Positions 36,382-43,974 of a DNA stretch of 64,000 nucleotides are shown piece after piece (the first letter of the stretch is position 1; the number at the start of each line of letters is the position of its first letter). The translations under genes and the position numbers were made by a program. This DNA comes from JAICKM01 sp038228295 (GTDB taxonomy: Bacteria > Chloroflexota > Chloroflexia > QHBQ01 > JAICKM01). The stretch spans positions 1-64,000 of the forward strand of contig JBBRPH010000010.1 of assembly GCA_038228295.1 (NCBI GenBank), written 5' to 3'. The notes beneath the pieces are model-generated. The model saw only the letters and a program-made list of their open reading frames with translations, had not been told where the DNA came from and made no database searches.

Positions 36382-38226
36382 TTAGTAAGCTTTCGGCGTG
36401 CCGCCGTGCCCACTTTCAGCTTCGCCCTCTTCCACAGCATCCTGGGTGCCTTCGCCGGCTGCCGCGCCGGTGGCACCGCCAATGACGGCACCCGCTACGG
36501 TGCCGACCGGCCCGGCGACTGAGCCGAGCGCTGCGCCGGCGAGCGCGCCTGCTGCACCGCCGGTAGCCGAGCCGCCGCTGTTAGTGGTCGGTTCTTCGGC
36601 CATGTGGCCGGCCCCGGCCCCGGCTGCCCCGCCGATAGCTGCGCCGGCTACTGCTCCGACCGGACCACCAACTAGGCCGCCGATGATGCCACCGGCTAGG
36701 GCGCCACCCGCGCCACCCGTCGCTTCGGGTACGACCGATCCAGCTCCGCTACCCGGCACACCAGCGTGGCTGCCATAATCGGTTGTGGTCGTACTCTGGC
36801 GCATCCCACCGCTCATGTTGGTGTCCATGCTGCCTATACCAGCACCGCTCATGCTGCCGTGGCTGTCAGCCGGATCGAAGGTTACGCTGCCTTCGCTGCC
36901 GCTCATGCTACTGCTGCCGGTCATGCCGCTACCATAATTGGTAGTGGTCGTGGCGCTGGTGTAGCCGGTGTTGCCGATGCCAGTGGTATCTTCAACTACA
37001 TTCTGTGTGCCCTCGCCGGCCTTAGCTCCCGCTGCGCCGCCGATGGCTGCGCCTGCGACCGCGCCGACCGGCCCGCCGAGGGCCGCGCCAACTACACCGC
37101 CTGCAACCGCGCCACCCGCGCCGCCGGTGCTTGAGCCAACCGGAGCCTGACCGGGATGATCGGCTTCGTTGCCGAGGCCCGCGCCGGCGGCGCCGCCGAT
37201 GGCCGCGCCGGCGACCGCGCCGACCGGTCCGCCGAGGACCGCACCGATTACGCCGCCCGTGACTGCGCCGCCTGCGCCACCCGCGACCGTGCCGCCTGCG
37301 CCGGGATGGGTAGTCGTGGTTTCGTAAGCGCGGGTTGCATAGGGATCATTGCTCATGCTACCCACCGGTTCGGTGCTTTCCACCGCATGCTGGGTGCCCT
37401 GACCAATCGCGCCACCCGCCGCTGCGCCGGCCAATCCGCCGATCACGGTGCCGACCGGTCCGCCGATGGAGCCGATGGCCGCGCCGGTGAGTGCGCCCGC
37501 CGCGCCGCCGACTTCCGGCCCGGCCGGATTGGTGGTCGGCTCGCCGGCCATGTGAGCGGCGCCCGCGCCGCCCGCTGCGCCAATTGCTGCGCCCGCTGCC
37601 ATGCCGATCGGGCCGGCCACGAGGCCCCCAATCAGCCCACCGGCCACCGCACCGCCTGCGCCGCCGACAGCTTCACCGCCCACGCCACTGCCGGCCGTGC
37701 CGGTGCCGTAGCGATAGTTCGGGTCGGTGTAATTGGCCGCGTCCACCTGCACATTCCGCATTCCGCTGCTCTGTAGGATCTGACGCACCTGGGCATCATG
37801 ATCGTCGCCACCATGCACAGTGACGAGTACGCCGCCACGCTCTACGCCGGTCTGATACAGGCGGGCTTCCTCTTCGGGCACACCGGCTCCTACCAGCGCG
37901 CCGATCAAGCCACCGGTCGCGGCCCCAATGCCGGCGCCCAGCAGGGTCGCCGCTAACGGGCCGGCAGCGATCAACGGGCCGATGCCCGGAATAGCGAGCG
38001 CGCCGATACCGACTAATAAGCCGGCCATACCACCCAAAATGCCACCGCCGACTGCGCCGGTGGCTACTCCGGTACCGACGCCCGCCTCTTCGGCGACAGC
38101 GGCAGCTTCATTCTTGTCACTCATCGCCAGCGAAATCTGTTCCGATGGAATGCCGGCGCTTCGCAACTGCTCAATAGCGGCTTGTGCTTGACTGCTGTTA
38201 TCGAACAACCCTACAATTGTACTCAT
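36382..38226 (-). CDS. Six-module glycine-zipper protein with N-terminal stress-protein (YflT/DUF1269-like) domain
   Basis: 614 aa. Residues 1-155 resemble general-stress proteins: MSTIVGLFDNSSQAQAAIEQL, a glycine-zipper membrane hairpin (GGILGGMAGLLVGIGALAIPG), then GVERGGVLVTVH. After that come six glycine-zipper hairpins, each like GGAGGAVAGGLIGG then GPVGAVAGAAIGGAAGA. Modules 1-2 and 5-6 share the linker HM-EPTTN, evidence of segmental duplication. Glycine zippers insert into or oligomerise in membranes, and such proteins often respond to stress. The 167-aa gene at 41738 has only the first domain. The function is unknown. A start behind AAGGAG is clear. Confidence 0.8.
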   Translation of the reverse strand: MSTIVGLFDNSSQAQAAIEQLRSAGIPSEQISLAMSDKNEAAAVAEEAGVGTGVATGAVGGGILGGMAGLLVGIGALAIPGIGPLIAAGPLAATLLGAGIGAATGGLIGALVGAGVPEEEARLYQTGVERGGVLVTVHGGDDHDAQVRQILQSSGMRNVQVDAANYTDPNYRYGTGTAGSGVGGEAVGGAGGAVAGGLIGGLVAGPIGMAAGAAIGAAGGAGAAHMAGEPTTNPAGPEVGGAAGALTGAAIGSIGGPVGTVIGGLAGAAAGGAIGQGTQHAVESTEPVGSMSNDPYATRAYETTTTHPGAGGTVAGGAGGAVTGGVIGAVLGGPVGAVAGAAIGGAAGAGLGNEADHPGQAPVGSSTGGAGGAVAGGVVGAALGGPVGAVAGAAIGGAAGAKAGEGTQNVVEDTTGIGNTGYTSATTTTNYGSGMTGSSSMSGSEGSVTFDPADSHGSMSGAGIGSMDTNMSGGMRQSTTTTDYGSHAGVPGSGAGSVVPEATGGAGGALAGGIIGGLVGGPVGAVAGAAIGGAAGAGAGHMAEEPTTNSGGSATGGAAGALAGAALGSVAGPVGTVAGAVIGGATGAAAGEGTQDAVEEGEAESGHGGTPKAY

Positions 38227-38368
38227 CTGTTACTCCTTAATAGTGGCTTCAACCATTTGGAGAGTTTCACCCAGCCCATTGCTGGGCTACAGGTGCCGCG
38301 CCTTTGCGGTTCAGCAAAGCAGAATCTATGCCAACCGCACGCATCTGTAGTGTTTATCGTCGCGCCTA

Positions 38369-38415
38369 CTGCACAAAACGCCTACCTCGGTTAACAAGGT
38401 AGGCGTTTTGTGCAG
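38369..38415 (-). terminator. Perfect 19-bp hairpin after the htrA gene
   Basis: Arms 38369-38387 and 38397-38415 (CTGCACAAAACG.../...CGTTTTGTGCAG) are exact, with a 9-nt loop. It lies 38 bp past the htrA stop on the minus strand. The remaining spacer to 38226 shows only the ribosome site of the next gene. Confidence 0.7.
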
Positions 38416-38452
38416 CAGGCGCAGTATGCCGCGCTGCTGCAAGTCGGCGCGG

Positions 38453-39814
38453 TTACTGGCCCGGCGCTTGGCCGAGGGTGACTTTAATCGAGCCGAGTTG
38501 ACCGTTGCGAATGACGTGCAACGTCACCTGATTGCCGGCAGTGAAGTTGATCAGGATGTCGCTTAGGGGCGTATTGCGTGTGATCTGCTGCTCATTGACG
38601 GCTAGGATCACGTCATTAGCTTGCACCCCCGCTTGCGCCGCCGGACCACCGGCCACGACCTCAGTCACCAGCACGCCGTAGTCCAGCAAGTTGCCGCTGG
38701 GATCAGTCAGGTTGTAGGCACCGGACAGTTTGGCGTCAATGGTTTGGATGCGGATGCCCATATAAGGGCGCGCCGTCACCGCCGGACCACTCGGCGCAGC
38801 ACCACTGGCGGATGTGCCGGCCTGTTTGAGAATGGCATTGACCGTTGTTCTAACCGAGTTCGAGGCGATGGCAAACCCCAGCCCCTGCGCGATGTCGTTT
38901 TGCCCGGCTTGGGTCACGCCCAGCGTATTGATGCCGACCAATTCGCCGTCCAGGTTGAGCAACGGGCCGCCGGAGTTGCCGTGATTGATCGCCGCGTCGG
39001 TCTGGATCAGATTGTCAATAGTCACACCGTTGCCTTCAGGCAGTGAGCGATTGAGGCCACTGACCACGCCGACAGTCACGCTATTGTAGAACTCGCCCAG
39101 CGCCGAGCCAATGGCGATCACCGTCTCACCAGGTAATAGCTTATCTGAGTCGCCCAGCGGAATGACCCCCGGCAACGAACCGGTGACATAGAGTACCGCC
39201 ACATCGCGGCTAGGGGCGGTGCCGACCAAGCGCGCCTGACGCGGTTTGCCGTCGGCAAAGATCACATAGAGCGATTGCTGGCCTTCGACAACGTGATTAT
39301 TGGTGACGATATAGCCCTTTTGGTCAATTACCGCGCCACTACCGCGCGCTTCGCTGCGCCCACTTTTGTTGACTACCATACAAATGGCCGGGCTGACGCG
39401 GCGCACCACCTGTACGATGGGCTGGGTGGCCGGATCCGTGCCGTTTAGCGGCGACGCGCCGCCCTGCTGGCTGAAGCTGGCCGACGCACCGCCCGCGATC
39501 ACGGCCGGCGTGTTATTGGAGCCGCCCACAGCGTTGCCGCCGGCATTACCACCGGGACCGGCGCTGCTGCCGGCTGGCATCACTCCACCGGGCGCGAAGC
39601 CGCTTTGGGTGTCGTTCTGGCCGCTGGGTTGGCCGTTTGTCGGCCCATTGTTAGGATTAGCCTGCGTCGTCTGCGCCGCCGGGTTAGGGGTGTTGGCGCT
39701 AGGCGTGGGGTTGCCCGAGTCACAGGCGCTCAGGAGCAGACTGCCGGCGAGCGCCAGACCCGCCAGCGCAGATCCCAGGTTCCGCCGATTGGCGGGTTGG
39801 ATCAGTGTATTCAT
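38453..39814 (-). CDS. HtrA/DegP-like serine protease lipoprotein with PDZ domain
   Basis: 453 aa. A lipobox LLSAC places the lipidated Cys at residue 31. About 90 residues of Asn/Pro/Gly-rich linker follow. The trypsin-like domain has His174 (IVTNNHVVEG), Asp204 (PSRDVAVLYV) and Ser281 (INHGNSGGPLLN). A C-terminal PDZ domain (~360-450) contains YGVLVTEVVAGGPAAQAG. It is therefore a membrane-tethered extracytoplasmic protease for envelope quality control. The long flexible tether is a common feature of Gram-positive-type HtrA lipoproteins. GGAGGA precedes the ATG. Confidence 0.93.
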   Translation of the reverse strand: MNTLIQPANRRNLGSALAGLALAGSLLLSACDSGNPTPSANTPNPAAQTTQANPNNGPTNGQPSGQNDTQSGFAPGGVMPAGSSAGPGGNAGGNAVGGSNNTPAVIAGGASASFSQQGGASPLNGTDPATQPIVQVVRRVSPAICMVVNKSGRSEARGSGAVIDQKGYIVTNNHVVEGQQSLYVIFADGKPRQARLVGTAPSRDVAVLYVTGSLPGVIPLGDSDKLLPGETVIAIGSALGEFYNSVTVGVVSGLNRSLPEGNGVTIDNLIQTDAAINHGNSGGPLLNLDGELVGINTLGVTQAGQNDIAQGLGFAIASNSVRTTVNAILKQAGTSASGAAPSGPAVTARPYMGIRIQTIDAKLSGAYNLTDPSGNLLDYGVLVTEVVAGGPAAQAGVQANDVILAVNEQQITRNTPLSDILINFTAGNQVTLHVIRNGQLGSIKVTLGQAPGQ

Positions 39815-39957
39815 TGAACGATTCCTCCAAAATGAAAGGTTGCCGTACAGTCGGCATAGGGATCGGATCGCCGGCGGAGCAAGACCGCATCATATTTGCG
39901 CCACTTAGCCTGCTGGTTAATGGCAGCCCAGAGGCTACAGAGCAATAGCTGTGCCAG

Positions 39958-39981
39958 AAGGGGCCGCTGCTGTGGCCCCTT
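39958..39981 (-). terminator. Hairpin after tyrS
   Basis: AAGGGGCC (39958-39965) and GGCCCCTT (39974-39981) with an 8-nt loop, 33 bp past the tyrS stop. Only a short T pair follows, so termination strength is uncertain. Confidence 0.5.
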
Positions 39982-40013
39982 GAACTCCGCGCTACGCGGC
40001 CGCTAGTGGCCGT

Positions 40014-41246
40014 TCAGGCGACTATCAAGCGCACAAAGCTCCGCCGACCAAACTTGATCTGCATACCGTCACGCGGCAGCACTGTTGCATTCACATCGTC
40101 TACACGGCGGTTATCAATCTCTACGCCACCCTGTTCGATCACGCGGCGGGCCTGCGCTTTGCTGGGCGCCTGGCCGGTCGCCAGCAGGAGATCCGCTACG
40201 CGCAGCTCGGCGGCGGTCACAGTGACGCTTGGCATTTCGCTGGGTGCGCCGCGCTGCTCAAATACCTGCTCGAATTGGGCCTGCGCGAAATGGGCGGCGT
40301 CGGCTCCGTGGTAGAGTTCGACGATTTGGCGGGCCAAGAACTTTTTGGCCTCTTTGGGATGCACCCGCCCCGCAGCGAGATCGGCTTCCAGGTTTCGCAC
40401 TTCAGCCAGTGGTACGTCGGTACAAGACTCCAGGTAGGGCACGATGGTGTCGTCGCCGGCCGACATGATTTTGCCGTACTGATCCACCGGCCCGTCGTTG
40501 ATAAAGATCGTATTGCCCCAACTGGTGCTCATCTTGCGCCCGTCAAGGCCCAACACCATGCCGGTCAGCAAGATGTTTTGTGGCTTCTGGCCGTGCATCT
40601 CCTGCACTTTGCGCCCCGCCATCACATTAAACAATTGGTCGGTGCCACCTAGTTCGACATCGGCACGGATCGCCAGCGAGTCATAGCCCTGCATCAGCGG
40701 GTAGAGCAATTCTTGCAAGCCGATGCGTTCACCCACGTCCCAGCGTTGGCGGAAGTTTTCGCGGGTCAGCATCTCAGCGGCAGTGAAGCCGGCGGAGAGG
40801 CGAACCACGTCTTTGAGCGTTAGTGTATCAAGCCACTGACTGTTATAGACGATTTCAGCCTGGGCCACGTCTACTACTTGGCCGATCTGTTGCACATAGT
40901 TTTGCATATTGGTGTGGACCTGTTCGGCGCTCAGGATGGGGCGTTCCTCGTTTTTGTCGGAAGCATCCCCGATTTGGGCGGTGGTATCACCGACAATCAG
41001 CACAGCTTGGTGACCGAGTCGCTGGAACTGGCGCATCTTCCGCAGCGTGACGGCGCGGCCGATGTGGATACGTGCGCCGGTGGGGTCAATGCCCAGCTTG
41101 ATCCGTAGCCGCCGCCCGGAGCGCAACTCGCGTTCTAAATCGGCGCGCACTTCGATGATCTTGACGGCGCGTTCCAGCACCTCCTGGATCGCGTCGGCGG
41201 GGCCAGGGAGGGATAGGGCCGGGGAAGGGGGAGGTTGTTCACTCAT
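40014..41246 (-). CDS. tyrS: Tyrosyl-tRNA synthetase
   Basis: 410 aa. Class I synthetase with HIGH-like HIGR at residue 61, a KMSKS loop as GRKMSTSWGN, and a C-terminal S4 RNA-binding domain (ATGQAPSKAQARRVIEQGGV). LGIDPTGARIHIG and ELGGTDQLFN are typical of the TyrZ-like clade with longer bacterial enzymes. ATG 41246 has AAGGAG nine bases upstream. Transcription is controlled by the T-box leader immediately upstream: uncharged tRNA-Tyr should prevent termination. Confidence 0.95.
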   Translation of the reverse strand: MSEQPPPSPALSLPGPADAIQEVLERAVKIIEVRADLERELRSGRRLRIKLGIDPTGARIHIGRAVTLRKMRQFQRLGHQAVLIVGDTTAQIGDASDKNEERPILSAEQVHTNMQNYVQQIGQVVDVAQAEIVYNSQWLDTLTLKDVVRLSAGFTAAEMLTRENFRQRWDVGERIGLQELLYPLMQGYDSLAIRADVELGGTDQLFNVMAGRKVQEMHGQKPQNILLTGMVLGLDGRKMSTSWGNTIFINDGPVDQYGKIMSAGDDTIVPYLESCTDVPLAEVRNLEADLAAGRVHPKEAKKFLARQIVELYHGADAAHFAQAQFEQVFEQRGAPSEMPSVTVTAAELRVADLLLATGQAPSKAQARRVIEQGGVEIDNRRVDDVNATVLPRDGMQIKFGRRSFVRLIVA

Positions 41247-41318
41247 GGCTATCAGCTCCTTTGGTACGGGTGCATGACCCGGTTACGTCTGGTGAGGCGT
41301 ATCCCTTTGCCTCCGCGC

Positions 41319-41608
41319 AAAAAGAAACCCCCGTCCGCTAATGCGCGGACGAGGGCCAGGGTCGGCTCGTGGTACCACCGTGCTGCGTCGCGACCTCGCG
41401 GCCCACGACCTCACTGCGTCAAGCGACGCTTACGCGCTAACGGGCGCACCCGGACGGGCCTACCGGCGGCGGGGGGCCGCGTTCGGCGGTCGGCTCCAGA
41501 GGGTAATTCGCGCGCAAAGGGATCGGACGCTTACACCAGCCGCGTCCTCGCTGGCAATCCCGGTTCTGCGGCTACTGGGTCTCTCTCTCAGCCGATAGCA
41601 GTATCTAA
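41319..41608 (-). ncRNA. T-box riboswitch leader of tyrS
   Basis: On the minus strand the invariant T-box GGTGGTACCACG (complement of about 41368-41379) is followed by a terminator hairpin. The terminator arms are 41345-41355 and 41328-41338, and the T-rich tail is 41319-41327 (TTTCTTTTT). Upstream, about 220 nt can form the Stem I region, including a GAGAGAGAGA stretch suited to the AG bulge. An uncharged tRNA pairing with the T-box would form the antiterminator and allow tyrS transcription. I could not fix the specifier codon with certainty; a TAC (complement of 41503-41505) is a candidate. Confidence 0.93.
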
Positions 41609-41615
41609 TTGGCTA

Positions 41616-41645
41616 GTTATAGCACAGCCCGGCGACGACTGTCAA
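41616..41645 (-). promoter_or_regulatory. Promoter of the tyrS T-box transcript
   Basis: Minus-strand TTGACA (41640-41645), 18 bp, TATAAC (41616-41621): a near-consensus promoter that sets the leader start at about 41609. Confidence 0.8.
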
Positions 41646-41737
41646 TCGGTCGTTAGACGGATTGCTGAGGGCATAGAAATTGATCTTGCAAGCTGACAAA
41701 TACTACTTGATCGGACCCTATAGCAGGAGAAAGCCCG

Positions 41738-42241
41738 ATGGCTACAGAAACCGCGATGGGTATATTCGCCGACCAGGCGCAAGCTGAAGCTGCATTGGAC
41801 CTATTACGCACGCACGGCTTTACTGCCGACGAAGTGAGCGTGGTTGCCGGCAACGTTCCTAAACCGGAAGACGATAAAACCGACAGCGTAGCCACCGGAG
41901 TCGCCGTCGGCGGGCTACTGGGTGGCTTGGGCGGGTGGCTGTTGAGCGCCGGGCTGCTCACTATCCCGGTGATCGGGCCGGTGCTGGCTGCGGGGCCGCT
42001 GGTTGCGGCGCTGGGTGGCGCGGCGGTCGGCGCGGGTACCGGTGGCGTGGTCGCCGGGCTTACCGCTCATGGTGTCGCGGAAGCCGATGCTCAGCAGATC
42101 GAAGGCCAGATCCGTAACGGTGGTGCGCTGATCATGGTCAGTCCCACCCTGCGCCACGAAGAAGCGCGCACCCTGCTGCGTCAGGCGGGTGCGCTGCGGA
42201 CGGATTTTAGCCTGGTCGGGGATGAGGCGGCGCCGGCGTAA
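41738..42241 (+). CDS. Glycine-zipper general-stress-like protein
   Basis: 167 aa. It starts MGIFADQAQAEAALDLLRTHGF, a small alpha/beta domain. A glycine-zipper membrane hairpin follows (VGGLLGGLGGWLLSAGLL, GPVLAAGPLVAALGGAAVG), then IRNGGALIMVSP. It is colinear with residues 1-155 of the 614-aa protein at 36382 and is clearly a paralogue of that domain. It probably associates with the membrane under stress; the mechanism is unknown. AGGAGA precedes the ATG. Its TAA stop sits inside a GTAAAAC heptamer. Confidence 0.8.
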   Translation: MATETAMGIFADQAQAEAALDLLRTHGFTADEVSVVAGNVPKPEDDKTDSVATGVAVGGLLGGLGGWLLSAGLLTIPVIGPVLAAGPLVAALGGAAVGAGTGGVVAGLTAHGVAEADAQQIEGQIRNGGALIMVSPTLRHEEARTLLRQAGALRTDFSLVGDEAAPA

Positions 42242-42337
42242 AACGTAAAACGTGATGTGTGCAACATACTGCATATCGCGTATGGTCTATAATTTAGACA
42301 AACAACCGACGACTGACGACCGACAACCGACAACCGA
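42238..42337. repeat. Heptamer arrays flanking a TATAAT box
   Basis: GTAAAAC x2 (42238-42251) overlaps the preceding stop codon. CAACCGA, CGACTGA, CGACCGA, CAACCGA, CAACCGA fill 42303-42337. Between them, TATAAT at 42288-42293 could start the LmbE transcript, although no good -35 is visible. Confidence 0.75.
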
Positions 42338-42352
42338 CACTTGGGAGACACT

Positions 42353-43195
42353 ATGACACAGGCAAAAAATGCGATGGAACCGGCCGCTGCGGGTACAAAT
42401 ATTCCAGGAGCCACGGCAGCGCAAGTGCCGGTCGCAGTGGAACTGCCGCTGGCCGGACCGCCGCAAGCGCCTGCGGTTGAAGGCCAAGCCCCCAGCCCCA
42501 CCACGGTGCTGCTGATCGCGGCACACCCCGACGATCCGGAGTTTAGCTCGGCGGGTACCATCGCCAAATGGGTGGCGGCGGGTCTGCGCGTTGTCTACGT
42601 CATGGTGACCAGCGGCGACAAAGGCACAGCCGATAAGACGATGACCAATGCGCGCCTGTCGAGTACGCGCGAACAGGAGCAACTGGCCGCCGCACGCGAA
42701 GTGGGTGTGGAAGAAGTGGTCTTTTTGCGCTTCCCCGACGGTCTGGTGCAGCCCGACCTCAAGCTGCGCGGCGAAATCACACGCCAGATTCGCCGCTACC
42801 AGCCTTACGCGGTGTTGGTCCATGACCCGATTACACTCTTCTACAACAATCAGTTCATCAACCACCCCGATCACCGCGCCGTCGGTACCGCCACCGTGGA
42901 CGCCATTTACCCGACCGCCCGCGATCCCTTGCAGTACCCGGAGCAAATCACCGACGAAGGCTTGGAGCCGCACAAGGTCAAGGAAATCTGGCTCTGGGGC
43001 ACCGATCAGCCGACTGTCATCAGTGACATCAGTGATGTGATCGAGCATAAGGTCGCTGCCTTAACGCACCATGCTACCCAGGTCGGCCCGCCCGCCGAAT
43101 TGGCCGAGCGCATTCGCACTCGCGCCGCCGAGGTGGGCGCGCAAGCGGGTGTGCAATATGGCGAAGCCTATCGCCGCGTGGTAATGCGTGCGTAA
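42353..43195 (+). CDS. LmbE/PIG-L-family N-deacetylase
   Basis: 280 aa from ATG 42353, with GGGAGA seven bases upstream. A ~50-residue Ala/Pro-rich N-terminus precedes the catalytic domain. The zinc motif is LLIAAHPDDPEFSSAG (~res 53), and the partner site is FINHPDHRAVG (~res 180). Family members remove acetyl groups from GlcNAc-linked substrates such as mycothiol, bacillithiol or GPI precursors. The exact substrate cannot be told; a thiol-cofactor role is possible but no bshA/bshC-type partner is nearby. Confidence 0.9.
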   Translation: MTQAKNAMEPAAAGTNIPGATAAQVPVAVELPLAGPPQAPAVEGQAPSPTTVLLIAAHPDDPEFSSAGTIAKWVAAGLRVVYVMVTSGDKGTADKTMTNARLSSTREQEQLAAAREVGVEEVVFLRFPDGLVQPDLKLRGEITRQIRRYQPYAVLVHDPITLFYNNQFINHPDHRAVGTATVDAIYPTARDPLQYPEQITDEGLEPHKVKEIWLWGTDQPTVISDISDVIEHKVAALTHHATQVGPPAELAERIRTRAAEVGAQAGVQYGEAYRRVVMRA

Positions 43196-43217
43196 GGCCG
43201 GCGGGCGCATTCTGTGC

Positions 43218-43223
43218 TATAAT
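43218..43223 (+). promoter_or_regulatory. -10 box upstream of the MITE
   Basis: A perfect TATAAT about 200 bp before the AhpD-fold gene, just after lmbE. If used, its transcript carries the whole 118-nt palindromic element in the 5' leader. The -35 region is poor. Confidence 0.4.
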
Positions 43224-43272
43224 AAGGACTATCACATCACGATCAGGTATACACACTCAGGGTTGTATAGCT

Positions 43273-43406
43273 CCCAAAAACAATAGCGCGAAAGTCGCTC
43301 TGTGGGGCGCGTTGCGCCGGTTTGGGCCGCCGCTAGCGTGCTCAATCGGTCTCCGGATCACCCCCTTTTGACCCCACAGGGCGACTTTCGCGCTATTGCC
43401 CAAAAA
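43273..43406. mobile_element. MITE-like element with 27-bp terminal inverted repeats and 8-bp target duplication
   Basis: The terminal inverted repeats are 43281-43307 and 43372-43398 (CAATAGCGCGAAAGTCGC then nine more bases), matching at 26 of 27 positions around a 64-bp core. Directly outside, both flanks read CCCAAAAA (43273-43280 and 43399-43406), an exact 8-bp duplication. The 118-bp element encodes nothing and would be moved by a transposase elsewhere in the genome. It lies between a TATAAT box and the gene at 43423. Confidence 0.88.
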
Positions 43407-43422
43407 CAAGATAGAGGTCTCT

Positions 43423-43965
43423 ATGGCGCGTTTTCCCATTGTGGAGGAGTCGGATCTGACCGACCCGGAGGCTCGTGCGGTCTACGCCGAAATTCGGGCG
43501 GAACTGGGGTTCGGCATTGTACCCAACATTTTTAAGTCTATGGCAACTCGCCCACTCATCTTACGCGCTAACTGGAATAAGTTTCGCGCGACGATGCTGC
43601 AGGGCCGCGTGCCTCGCACCGTCAAAGAGATGGTCGGCGTGGCAATCTCGCAAGCCAATAACAGCCAATATGCGCTGCAAGTGCATCTACACGGCTTGAG
43701 CGCGCTAGGGATGTCGGAAGAAGTGTTACAAACGCTGGTAGCCGACTTCGACAACTGCCCGTTACCGGTGCGCGAAAAGGCGATCTTGCGCTTTGGCCTG
43801 TTGGTCGCCACCGATCCGTTAAGCCTGACCGACGCGCACTTCACCGAACTACGACGGCTGGGACTGGATGACGAAGAGTTGTTCGAGATCGTCGCCACTG
43901 CCGATCTGTTTGCCTTTGTCAATACCTACACCGACGCCGCAGCGGTGGAGATCGATCAACTCTAA
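43423..43965 (+). CDS. Carboxymuconolactone decarboxylase/AhpD-fold protein lacking the CxxC
   Basis: 180 aa from ATG 43423, with GAGG eight bases upstream. A longer frame begins inside the MITE and is rejected. The all-helical AhpD-like fold is recognisable from VPNIFKSMATRPLILRANW and VPRTVKEMVGVAISQANNSQ, then VHLHGLSALG. Where peroxidase members have Cys-x-x-Cys before the His, this protein has NNSQYALQVH, so both redox cysteines are missing. It may be a non-redox member or use another chemistry. The cyclase gene follows 9 bp downstream, so the two are probably co-transcribed. Confidence 0.8.
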   Translation: MARFPIVEESDLTDPEARAVYAEIRAELGFGIVPNIFKSMATRPLILRANWNKFRATMLQGRVPRTVKEMVGVAISQANNSQYALQVHLHGLSALGMSEEVLQTLVADFDNCPLPVREKAILRFGLLVATDPLSLTDAHFTELRRLGLDDEELFEIVATADLFAFVNTYTDAAAVEIDQL

Positions 43966-43974
43966 AGGCCCCTT

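Noticed and set aside
36766..37776. Long plus-strand frames opposite the glycine-zipper gene
   Set aside because: They mirror the repeated Gly/Ala codons. The minus frame has a ribosome site, a recognisable N-terminal domain and a terminator.
43396..43422. An upstream start for the AhpD-fold protein
   Set aside because: Those codons lie in the right terminal repeat of the MITE and its target duplication. ATG 43423 has its own GAGG ribosome site.
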